Assembly (NCBI GenBank): GCA_947465345.1
Contig: CANHZL010000038.1
Location: 1 to 10,750, forward strand
DNA length: 10,750 nucleotides
From: Opitutia bacterium
Lineage (GTDB): Bacteria; Verrucomicrobiota; Verrucomicrobiae; Opitutales; UBA953
Direction of reading: 5' to 3'
Shown here: positions 1 through 5,444 of the stretch, piece by piece
Layout: the number at the start of each line of letters is the position of its first letter
How positions within the stretch are numbered: the first letter of the stretch is position 1
Translations under genes and position numbers: made by a program
The notes under the pieces: generated by a model
Seen by the model: only the letters and a program-made list of their open reading frames with translations
What the model was told of the DNA's origin: nothing
Database searches by the model: none

Positions 1-1401
1 AGCCTGCTCCCCGCCGACTTCCACCTGATCGGCTTCGGCCGCAAGCCCATCCCCGACGCCGAGTTCCGCACCCAGGCCGCGGCCGACCTCAAGAAGTTCT
101 CCCGTCGCGAGTTCCGTCCCGACATCTGGAAGCGCATCGAGGACAACACGACCTATCAGGCCGGCGGCTACGACGACCCCGCCGCCTTCGCCGCGCTGAA
201 GGAACAGATCGCCGCCGCCGAGAAGCGCGCCGGTCGCCCTCTGCAGCTCGTCTTCTACGTCTCGACCCCGCCCACGGTCTTCGAGCCGATTCTCGAGAAC
301 CTCGGCCAGTCCGGCCTCGCCGCCCGCGGCGTCGGTACCGACCTCGAAAGCAAGGTCATCATCGAGAAGCCGTTCGGCAAGGACCTCGCCTCGGCCGTCC
401 ACCTCAACGCCGTCGCCGCCCGCAACTTCCGCGAGTCGCAGATTTTCCGCATCGACCACTACCTTGGCAAGGAGACCGTCCAGGATCTCCTCGTCCTGCG
501 TTTCGCCAACCCGATCCTCGAGCCGCTCTGGAATCGTCGTCACGTCGATCATGTCCAGATCACCGTCGCCGAAGAACTCGGCGTCGGCACCCGCGGTGGT
601 TATTACGACGGCAGCGGCGCCACGCGCGACATGCTGCAGAACCACACCATGCAGCTCCTCGCGCTCGTCGCGATGGAACAGCCCCGTTCGCTTTCCGCCG
701 AACACATCCGCGACGAGAAGGTCAAGTTGCTCGAATCCATCCAGCCGCTGCGCCTCGGCGCCAACGCCGACGCCGTCCGCGCGCAATACGAAGACGGCCT
801 GTCCGCAGGCGAGAAAGTGCCTGGTTATCTCGTCGAGAAGGACATCCCTAAGGAATCCGCGACCGAGACCTTCTGCGCGCTGCGCTTTTCTATCGAGAAC
901 AGCCGCTGGTCGGGCGTGCCGTTCTACATGCGTTCCGGCAAGCGCCTCGCCCGCCGCGTCTCCGAGATTGCTATCCAGTTCAAGCAGCCGGAGTCAGGCC
1001 TCTTCGCCGGCGACGTCCGCTACGACCTCGCGCCGAACCGCCTCGTCATCCAGATCCAGCCCGACGAAGGCACGACGCTCGTTCTTAATTCCAAGGTGCC
1101 CGGCCTTGAGCCGCGCACGCAGCCGGTCCGCCTGAGCTTCCGCTACGCGACCACTTACGGCTCCAACACGCCCGAGGCCTACGAGCGCCTGATCCTCGAC
1201 GGCATCGTCGGCGATCGCACGCTCTTCATCCGCGGTGACGAGACCGAAGCCTCCTGGCGTCTGTTCACGCCGCTCCTCCAGAGCTGGCAGCAGCAGGGCC
1301 GCGAAGGCATGGAAACCTACGCCGCCGGTTCCTGGGGTCCCGCCGGTGGCGACGCCCTCCTGGCCGCCCACGGTCACGCTTGGCGCAACGCCGGCCGCTG
1401 A
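1..1401 (+). CDS. zwf: Glucose-6-phosphate dehydrogenase, 5'-truncated by window edge
   Basis: Oxidises glucose 6-phosphate to 6-phosphogluconolactone with NADP+, the first step of the oxidative pentose phosphate pathway, in the cytosol. The frame is open from base 1 and gives 466 residues; the family is about 490-515 long, so roughly 30-45 residues are missing, including the N-terminal GxxGDL dinucleotide-binding loop expected upstream. Seen directly: EKPFGK at bases 364-381; the family signature RIDHYLGKE at 448-474, with the substrate-binding Asp-His pair; and NHTMQ with its His codon at 643-645, matching the catalytic base of characterised G6PDHs. The C-terminal half reads as an intact G6PDH C-domain (VPFYMRSGKRL, then a beta-rich segment). 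The TGA is 2 bp before the opcA-like ATG, so the two are almost surely co-transcribed. Identity is very secure; only the start is unseen. Confidence 0.97.
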   Translation, partial: SLLPADFHLIGFGRKPIPDAEFRTQAAADLKKFSRREFRPDIWKRIEDNTTYQAGGYDDPAAFAALKEQIAAAEKRAGRPLQLVFYVSTPPTVFEPILENLGQSGLAARGVGTDLESKVIIEKPFGKDLASAVHLNAVAARNFRESQIFRIDHYLGKETVQDLLVLRFANPILEPLWNRRHVDHVQITVAEELGVGTRGGYYDGSGATRDMLQNHTMQLLALVAMEQPRSLSAEHIRDEKVKLLESIQPLRLGANADAVRAQYEDGLSAGEKVPGYLVEKDIPKESATETFCALRFSIENSRWSGVPFYMRSGKRLARRVSEIAIQFKQPESGLFAGDVRYDLAPNRLVIQIQPDEGTTLVLNSKVPGLEPRTQPVRLSFRYATTYGSNTPEAYERLILDGIVGDRTLFIRGDETEASWRLFTPLLQSWQQQGREGMETYAAGSWGPAGGDALLAAHGHAWRNAGR

Positions 1402-1403
1402 TC

Positions 1404-2372
1404 ATGGCCCATCCGCTGATCGACGCGCTTCCGGGTTTCCCGGTCAAGATCTCCGCCGTCCTCCCGTCGCTCGACAAGGCGTGGGCCGACGAAGGCGAGG
1501 AGGCCGCGCGCGCTTCGCAGATGAACCTCGTGCTGATGTTCGGCGCAGGCGTCTCGCCGGAGGACGCGCAGGCACGTTTCGACGAGGCCATCCGCTTCGC
1601 CCAGCGCTACCCGTGCCGCTTGGTGATCCTCGCCGCGCGTCCGGTCGCCGAGGCCGCCGCCGCGCTCGAGGCCAAGGTCAACGTCCTCTGTTTCTTCGAC
1701 CCGTCCCGCCGTGGTAAGCGCTGCTGCGAGGCGCTCATGCTCGCGCACGGTGCGCCGACGGCCGAACTCGAATCCCTCGTCTCGACCTGGCTCGAAGGCG
1801 ACCTGCCGGTCAACGTCTGGGCCCACGGCGTCACCGTCGACGAATTCAAGCCGTGGCTAGGGTGGACGTCTCGTTGCCGTCGCGTCGTCGCCGACCGCTC
1901 CCTCGTGGGCGATGACTTCTTCAAGCTCTCGTTCCCTAATCCGAAGTCCGTCCGCGACCTCGCCGTCGCGCGCTGCCTGCCGGTCCGTCAGGCCCTCGGC
2001 CAGTTCCTCGCCGCCCACGCGCCCGCGGAGCTGGTCCGCGGCCTGCGTTCCGTCACGGTCAACTACGGCAACGGCCTCCGCGGCGAGGCCGCTGGCATCC
2101 TCGAATGGATGCGCGGCTGCCTGACGCACTGCGCCGGCCTTTCTCGTTCGCACCTCGCCGCGGAGTTCGCGACCACCCCTCAGCCGCCGCCTGGCGATAA
2201 CCTCGACGCCGAATGGGTCTACGCCGATGGCGCCCGTTTCTCATGGGAGCATGCCGACAAGGGTACGCGTGCGATCATCACCTTCACGCGCAGCCGTCAG
2301 TCGGCGCCCGTCACCCAGCGCGTCGCGCTGATGGCCGCCCCCGAAGCCCTGTCCGAAGCGGTGTTTTTTTAA
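1404..2372 (+). CDS. opcA: OpcA-like glucose-6-phosphate dehydrogenase assembly/activator protein
   Basis: A 322-residue protein whose ATG lies 2 bp after the zwf stop. Position and sequence fit the OpcA family, which in cyanobacteria and actinobacteria binds G6PDH and promotes its assembly or activity. Seen: an N-terminal segment with QMNLVLMF (residues 39-46), a central alpha/beta part with CRLVILAARP (71-80), and the conserved-looking WLEGDLPVNVWAHG (129-142), which resembles the LPV.lWW block of OpcA. There is no signal peptide or membrane segment. It has many cysteines (C71, C96, C107, C108, C158, C181 and others); cyanobacterial OpcA is linked to thiol control of G6PDH, but transferring that here is speculative. 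An in-frame ATG at 1380 overlaps the zwf end and is less likely than 1404, which gives the neat junction. The last codons run into a seven-T tract (ends AVFF-stop). The family call rests on context plus motif resemblance. Confidence 0.85.
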   Translation: MAHPLIDALPGFPVKISAVLPSLDKAWADEGEEAARASQMNLVLMFGAGVSPEDAQARFDEAIRFAQRYPCRLVILAARPVAEAAAALEAKVNVLCFFDPSRRGKRCCEALMLAHGAPTAELESLVSTWLEGDLPVNVWAHGVTVDEFKPWLGWTSRCRRVVADRSLVGDDFFKLSFPNPKSVRDLAVARCLPVRQALGQFLAAHAPAELVRGLRSVTVNYGNGLRGEAAGILEWMRGCLTHCAGLSRSHLAAEFATTPQPPPGDNLDAEWVYADGARFSWEHADKGTRAIITFTRSRQSAPVTQRVALMAAPEALSEAVFF

Positions 2373-2374
2373 GA

Positions 2375-2401
2375 GGTAGGGGCGGTTGGCGGTTAGCGGT
2401 T
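2375..2401 (+). repeat. GGTAGGGGCGG motif running into a GCGGTT heptamer array
   Basis: Directly after the opcA stop. GGTAGGGGCGG at 2375-2385 is an exact copy of the start of the palindrome at 2459. It overlaps three tandem heptamers: GGCGGTT (2381-2387), GGCGGTT (2388-2394) and AGCGGTT (2395-2401). The array is too short and degenerate to be a conventional minisatellite, but it matches the style of the other gaps in this window. Confidence 0.6.
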
Positions 2402-2458
2402 GGGAGATGCAAAGGAAGACCGGAAGGTGCTTCCTCGTTCGCCGTATGGTGAACGTAG

Positions 2459-2512
2459 GGTAGGGGCGGGACTACGTCACGCCCTTGGGCACGGCGTAGC
2501 CGCGCCCCTACC
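2459..2512. repeat. Long imperfect palindrome in convergent gap (GGTAGGGG family)
   Basis: Left arm 2459-2478 begins GGTAGGGGCG; right arm 2493-2512 ends CGCCCCTACC. The 20-bp arms pair with about three mismatches around a 14-nt centre that itself holds GCCC-TT-GGGC. It sits between the convergent ends of opcA (+) and rdgB (-). No T-tract follows on either strand, so it is not a standard intrinsic terminator, though it could act as a transcription or RNA-decay barrier. Its ends match the two other GGTAGGGR palindromes at 3205 and 10272, which suggests a dispersed REP-like element. The dispersed-family reading is inference from three copies. Confidence 0.7.
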
Positions 2513-2540
2513 TTCGGCCACCGTTCGGCGGCCGTTCCGT

Positions 2541-3149
2541 TCAGGCCACCCCATTCTCCCTCATCCAGGCGGCCATGAGCTGGAACGCCTTGGCGCGGTG
2601 GCTGATGGAATCTTTCTTCGCGGCGCTGAGCTCGCCGAAGGTACGATCTTCGTTCGCGGGCACGAAGAGGGAATCGTAGCCGAAGCCTTCGGTGCCGACC
2701 TCGGCCTCAAGGATCTTGCCCCAGCACTGGCCCACGAACTTAGCGACTTCCTGATTAGGTCCGAGGAGTACGAGGTGGCATTCGAAACGCGCGCCGCGCT
2801 TGTGGAGCGGAGCCTTCTTCATGGCTTCGAGGAGCTTCGCGCGGTTCTGCGCATCGGTTGCGCCCGCGCCGGCATACACTGCAGAGTCGACGCCCGGTCC
2901 GCCTTGCAGGGCATCGCAGCAGAGGCCGCTGTCATCGGCGAGCACCCAGGCCTTGCGCGGCGCGATGGCACGGAGAGCTTCCCCCTTAAGGCGGCAGTTG
3001 CCGTTGAAGGTGCCGGTGATCTCTTCCACGTAGGGCATGCCGCCGAGTTCCTTTGCGGAGCGCACGCGGACGTCGAGGCGCGCCTTGGCGAACATCCGGC
3101 CGAATTCCTCAGCCTTGTGCGCATTGCCCGTCGCCAGAAAGATATCCAT
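2541..3149 (-). CDS. rdgB: Non-canonical purine NTP pyrophosphatase (RdgB/HAM1, ITPase family)
   Basis: Hydrolyses dITP/ITP and XTP to the monophosphate and pyrophosphate, keeping deaminated purines out of DNA and RNA; cytosolic. The 202-residue product is close to the usual 195-205. Motifs in order: TGNAHK (residues 7-12, substrate loop), ADDSGL (71-76, with the acidic metal/catalytic residues), GGPGVDSAVYAG (83-94), GFGYDSLF (155-162, base-recognition region) and SISHRAKA (181-188), all aligning with E. coli RdgB. The ATG at 3149 gives the family-typical N-terminus MDIFLATGN. The frame stays open upstream to 3344, but only through low-complexity Pro/Leu-rich translation of tandem repeats, so that extension is not used. 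No Shine-Dalgarno is visible. It is divergent from coaB across a repeat-filled gap and convergent with opcA. Confidence 0.96.
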   Translation of the reverse strand: MDIFLATGNAHKAEEFGRMFAKARLDVRVRSAKELGGMPYVEEITGTFNGNCRLKGEALRAIAPRKAWVLADDSGLCCDALQGGPGVDSAVYAGAGATDAQNRAKLLEAMKKAPLHKRGARFECHLVLLGPNQEVAKFVGQCWGKILEAEVGTEGFGYDSLFVPANEDRTFGELSAAKKDSISHRAKAFQLMAAWMRENGVA

Positions 3150-3184
3150 GGCGGGAATGTGAGTGGAGGAGGGAAATAAAGCAA

Positions 3185-3214
3185 GGGGTAGGGGTGGGGG
3201 TTGGGGTAGGGGCA
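3185..3214 (+). repeat. Five G-rich hexamers (GGGGTN-type), G-quadruplex motif
   Basis: Five back-to-back 6-mers in perfect register: GGGGTA, GGGGTG, GGGGTT, then GGGGTA and GGGGCA. Five runs of at least four G with short loops satisfy the usual G-quadruplex pattern on the + strand, which is the template strand of rdgB starting 36 bp away. The last unit is also the left edge of the following palindrome, so the two repeat types overlap. The array is seen directly; quadruplex folding is a prediction. Confidence 0.85.
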
Positions 3215-3234
3215 GCACCGCGTACTGCCCTAGG
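3205..3234. repeat. 30-bp palindromic element, GGTAGGGRC family copy 2
   Basis: Starts GGTAGGGGCAGCAC and closes with GTACTGCCC. It aligns without gaps to the 30 bp at 10272-10301. Within the stem the eighth base pairs with the twenty-fourth: G-C here, A-T in the other copy, a compensatory change that supports selection or a shared ancestry on the paired form. The stem here has one mismatch (C with A). Confidence 0.65.
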
Positions 3235-3278
3235 TGCAAAAGTGCAAATCGGCCTGCGGCCTGTGCAAAGGTGCAAAA
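3234..3278 (+). repeat. GTGCAAAN octamers interrupted by a CGGCCTG heptamer pair
   Basis: Two octamers (GTGCAAAA 3234-3241, GTGCAAAT 3242-3249), then two exact heptamers CGGCCTG (3250-3256 and 3257-3263, the last G shared), then two further octamers (GTGCAAAG 3263-3270, GTGCAAAA 3271-3278). A period-7 array nested inside a period-8 array is unusual. No function can be assigned. Confidence 0.75.
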
Positions 3279-3295
3279 GTGGGAGACGCCATTAC

Positions 3296-3337
3296 GGGTG
3301 GCGGGTGACAGGCCCGGGTGGCAGGTGGCGGGCGTAC
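3296..3337 (+). repeat. Degenerate GGTGGCR heptamer array
   Basis: Six 7-mer slots: GGGTGGC (3296), GGGTGAC (3303), a divergent slot at 3310, GGTGGCA (3317), GGTGGCG (3324), then a decayed GGCGTAC (3331). The same heptamer recurs on the + strand at 10313-10326 and on the - strand at 10374-10410, so this is a family and not one local duplication. Confidence 0.7.
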
Positions 3338-3345
3338 ATATCACT

Positions 3346-3425
3346 CAAAGGGAAACCGGAGACCGGATGATTGGCTGGGAGCATTAATAACCGCAGCATC
3401 CTTCCCGGTTTCCGGTCTCCCTTTG
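3346..3425. repeat. Heptamer-built inverted repeat with swapped units
   Basis: Left arm 3346-3366 is three 7-mers: CAAAGGG, AAACCGG, AGACCGG in turn. The right arm 3405-3425, read on the - strand, starts with the same CAAAGGG and then has AGACCGG before AAACCGG. The 21-bp arms differ at only two positions and those differences equal an exchange of the second and third units. The 38-nt centre is AT-richer and includes ATTAATAA near 3383-3390. No T-tract follows, so a terminator is unlikely. Confidence 0.8.
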
Positions 3426-3443
3426 TGACTGCGCCTTTCCTGT

Positions 3444-3473
3444 CCCTAGCCCCAGCCCTGGCCCTAGCCCTAA
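3444..3473 (-). repeat. Five C-rich hexamers (CCCTAG/CCCTAA-type), telomere-like
   Basis: Five in-register 6-mers on the + strand, CCCTAG, CCCCAG, CCCTGG, then CCCTAG and CCCTAA. On the - strand these read as GGG runs separated by 3-nt loops, the geometry of TTAGGG telomere quadruplexes. It mirrors the G-rich hexamer array at 3185-3214 in opposite orientation, also with exactly five units, and its G-rich strand is the template of coaB. Confidence 0.85.
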
Positions 3474-3529
3474 ATGGATTGTTTCCGCCCCCGTCCTCGG
3501 CCAAGGTAACCCCATTGGCATCCAACGGC

Positions 3530-3564
3530 CTTCATCGGTCATCTGCCCTCTGTCCTCCGTCATC
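3530..3564 (+). repeat. TCATC/TCCTC heptamer array just upstream of coaB
   Basis: Five 7-mers in register: CTTCATC (3530), GGTCATC (3537), TGCCCTC (3544), TGTCCTC (3551), CGTCATC (3558), fading at 3565. The array ends 12 bp before the coaB TTG start, so it must lie in the leader or core promoter of that gene. The pyrimidine bias leaves no room for a Shine-Dalgarno. Confidence 0.75.
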
Positions 3565-3576
3565 TTCTTCACCCCC

Positions 3577-4230
3577 TTGTCCCTCCGCTGCCTCATCACC
3601 GCCGGCCCGACCCGCGAGTTCTTCGACCCGGTTCGCTTCATCAGCAACCCGTCGACGGGCAAGATGGGCTTCGCCTTGGCGACGGCGGCGAAGGAAGCAG
3701 GATGGTCGGTCGATCTCGTCGCCGGCCCGGTTTCTTTGCCTGAGCCCGCCGGTGTGATGGTTTACCCGGTCGTTACTGCCGCCGAGATGCAGCGCCAGAC
3801 CGACGCTTTGTTTGGCCCGTGTGATGTGCTCATCATGACGGCCGCGGTCAGCGACTGGCGTCCGAAGTCGACCGAGCCGCAGAAACTCAAGAAGGACGGC
3901 CAAGGTCTCACTGTCGAACTCGAGCCGGTGCCCGACATCGTCACCGCTCTCGCCGAAGAACGTCGCACCGACCAGTTTCTCGTGGGCTTCGCCGCCGAGA
4001 CCGAGAACGTCGAGGCCAATGCTCTCGATAAGCTCGAACGCAAGGGCCTCGACCTCATCGCCGCCAATTCCGTCGCCGGTCGCGACAGCGCGTTCGGCTC
4101 CGATGACAACAAGCTCATCGTGCTCGGTCGAAACGGTTTCCGCGAAGTCCTCGGTCCAGCCTCCAAGGCTATCGTCGCCCGCCAGCTCATCGATGTGATC
4201 GCCCGCCTCGTCGCGGCGCGCGCCTCCTGA
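3577..4230 (+). CDS. coaB: Phosphopantothenate--cysteine ligase, stand-alone CoaB
   Basis: Joins 4'-phosphopantothenate and cysteine, using a nucleotide triphosphate, in coenzyme A synthesis; cytosolic. The 217 residues match only the CoaB half of the bifunctional Dfp/CoaBC (about 400 residues); no CoaC decarboxylase domain precedes it. Seen: TAGPTRE (8-14), SNPSTGKMG (23-31, nucleotide binding), AAVSDWRP (89-96), KLKK (103-106, matching the conserved reaction-intermediate lysine region), GFAAET (137-142) and AN (163-164) with a downstream DNKLIVL strand. The TTG at 3577 is chosen because it gives the family N-terminus directly before LITAGPTRE and no in-frame ATG or GTG lies close upstream. 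The stop is 1 bp before the kinase ATG. CoaC is expected elsewhere in the genome. Start confidence is moderate; identity is strong. Confidence 0.94.
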   Translation: MSLRCLITAGPTREFFDPVRFISNPSTGKMGFALATAAKEAGWSVDLVAGPVSLPEPAGVMVYPVVTAAEMQRQTDALFGPCDVLIMTAAVSDWRPKSTEPQKLKKDGQGLTVELEPVPDIVTALAEERRTDQFLVGFAAETENVEANALDKLERKGLDLIAANSVAGRDSAFGSDDNKLIVLGRNGFREVLGPASKAIVARQLIDVIARLVAARAS

Positions 4231-4231
4231 C

Positions 4232-5401
4232 ATGGCCCGCCGCCGCTTCAGTCCCTTGGACCGTGTGCTCGGCCGCATTGACGACCTCGATGCACAGAAC
4301 CTTGCGATTCTCGCTCGCCGTCTGGAGCGTGAACGCGACCTCATGGAGACGGTCTTGGACACGCTCCGCGAAGGCGTGCTCGTCCTCTCCCACGATGGCG
4401 CCATCGAATACGCCAATGCCTCTGCGGTCCGCCTTCTCGGCGTCAGCCAAGAAGATATCAACGGCGCCGAGCTACGCCGCCTTTCGCCCGACATTGCCCA
4501 AGCGTTGGAACTACCTGAGACTGTCGGTGCCCTCGCGCGTGAGCTCGAAGTCCGTTATCCCGAGCCGCGGCTGCTGTCCTTGCATCTCGCGCGGGTTGGC
4601 GACCTCCAAGGCGCCGAGCGTAGCCGCCGCGTGGCCGTGCTCAGTGACGTCACCAAGGAGCGCGTCCAGACCGAAGACCGCGTGGAGAGCGAGCGTATCG
4701 ACTCCATCGTTTCCCTCGCCGCCGGCGTCGCCCATGAGGTCGGTAATCCCTTGAACGCGATTGGCATCCATCTGCAATTACTCCAACGCGAGGCCGCCAA
4801 ACTAGGTAATACCCCCACCGCCGAAAAGATCCGCAAGGCGGCCGAGGTCTGCCAGGGTGAAATCAAGCGCCTCGATGGTATCGTCCGTGATTTTCTCGGC
4901 GCCGTACGCCAGACGCCGCCCCACCTCACTGACACCGACCTTGTCGCCGTCGTGGCCGAAGCCACCGGCCTGCTACGCGAGCAGATGGAGCAGCTCGGTG
5001 TGCGCGTCTCGCTCGACGTCCCCGGCGAGCTTCCACTCATCCTCGGCGACCGTAATCAGATCAAGCAGGCGCTCTTCAACGTCATGAAGAACGCCCTCGA
5101 GGCCATGGATCGAGGCGGCGACATCCACGTGAAGCTTTCGTCGGACGACGAATGGGTCGTGCTTTCAATCCGCGATACCGGCGTGGGCATCCCGGTCGAT
5201 AAGCTCACCCGGGTCTTCGACGCGTATTACACGACCAAGGCCTCCGGCGGTGGTATCGGTATGCTGATCCTCCTCCGCATCCTGCGCGCCCATGGCGGCA
5301 CGGTCGATATCCAGAGCACCCCCGACGTTGGAACGACCGTAATTCTTCGTTTTCCGCTCAAGCATCGGCGGGTCCGCACGTTGGAAGCCCCGAAGGCTTG
5401 A
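4232..5401 (+). CDS. Soluble PAS-domain sensor histidine kinase (NtrB-like), orphan
   Basis: A 389-residue ATP-dependent autokinase of two-component signalling. No signal peptide or membrane helix is visible, so it should sense a cytosolic cue. Order: an N-terminal helical/coiled stretch (1-40), a PAS-like fold (about 41-140, with GVLVLSHDGAIEYAN), and a HisKA dimerisation domain with LAAGVAHEVGNPLN (162-174), phospho-acceptor H168. The ATPase domain has the N box (N283, N287), G1 box DTGVGI (315-320), F-box region FDAYYTTK (329-336) and a G2 box GGGIGMLI (339-346). HEVGNPLN resembles NtrB/ZraS-type kinases. The G2 box departs from the common GTGLGL form but keeps the glycines. It follows coaB by 1 bp, implying translational coupling. 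No receiver-domain gene lies in the window, so partner and stimulus are unknown. Confidence 0.93.
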   Translation: MARRRFSPLDRVLGRIDDLDAQNLAILARRLERERDLMETVLDTLREGVLVLSHDGAIEYANASAVRLLGVSQEDINGAELRRLSPDIAQALELPETVGALARELEVRYPEPRLLSLHLARVGDLQGAERSRRVAVLSDVTKERVQTEDRVESERIDSIVSLAAGVAHEVGNPLNAIGIHLQLLQREAAKLGNTPTAEKIRKAAEVCQGEIKRLDGIVRDFLGAVRQTPPHLTDTDLVAVVAEATGLLREQMEQLGVRVSLDVPGELPLILGDRNQIKQALFNVMKNALEAMDRGGDIHVKLSSDDEWVVLSIRDTGVGIPVDKLTRVFDAYYTTKASGGGIGMLILLRILRAHGGTVDIQSTPDVGTTVILRFPLKHRRVRTLEAPKA

Positions 5402-5444
5402 AACCTGGGCCCGGTTCGGTTGTCTTAGCCTACGACTCTTTCCC

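Larger units (their letters stand above)
3150..3576. other. 427-bp divergent gap filled with short degenerate tandem arrays
   Basis: This region separates rdgB (-) from coaB (+) and must hold the promoters of both, but no convincing -35/-10 pair stands out. It is nearly covered by distinct repeat blocks: G-rich hexamers (3185-3214), a palindrome (3205-3234), GTGCAAAN octamers (3234-3278), GGTGGCR-type heptamers (3296-3337), a heptamer-built inverted repeat (3346-3425), C-rich hexamers (3444-3473) and TCATC-type heptamers (3530-3564). The frames open here translate to low-complexity sequence and look non-coding. Each block is entered separately. Confidence 0.8.

Noticed and set aside
464..1135. 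+ strand frame overlapping zwf in another phase
   Set aside because: Serine/arginine-rich shadow of the zwf coding frame, which carries the G6PDH signature.
2364..2370. Seven-T tract at the end of opcA as an intrinsic terminator
   Set aside because: The best stem before it is only about four base pairs (CCGC with GCGG) with a long loop, and the tract lies inside the last codons.
2400..3179. Long open frame on the + strand opposite rdgB
   Set aside because: rdgB on the other strand has all ITPase motifs; the + strand frame starts inside a palindrome region and shows no domain.
3150..3344. 65-residue N-terminal extension of rdgB
   Set aside because: It would be translated from tandem repeats into Pro/Leu-rich low-complexity sequence, and the ATG at 3149 already gives the family N-terminus.
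3371..3390. TTGGCT and TAATAA as a promoter in the rdgB-coaB gap
   Set aside because: The spacing is only about 8 bp, far short of the usual 16-18, and no better-spaced partner was found on either strand.
3150..3576. CRISPR or phage attachment site as explanation of the repeats
   Set aside because: Units are 6-8 bp, contiguous and degenerate, with no regular spacers, no cas genes, no integrase and no tRNA nearby.
3532..4494. Long open frame on the - strand across coaB and the kinase start
   Set aside because: It is the complement of two well-supported genes; its Arg/Ser/Glu-rich product has no recognisable motif.
5402..5416. Near-palindrome AACC...GGTT after the kinase stop
   Set aside because: The symmetry is broken by a one-base offset and no T-tract follows; likely chance in GC-rich DNA.
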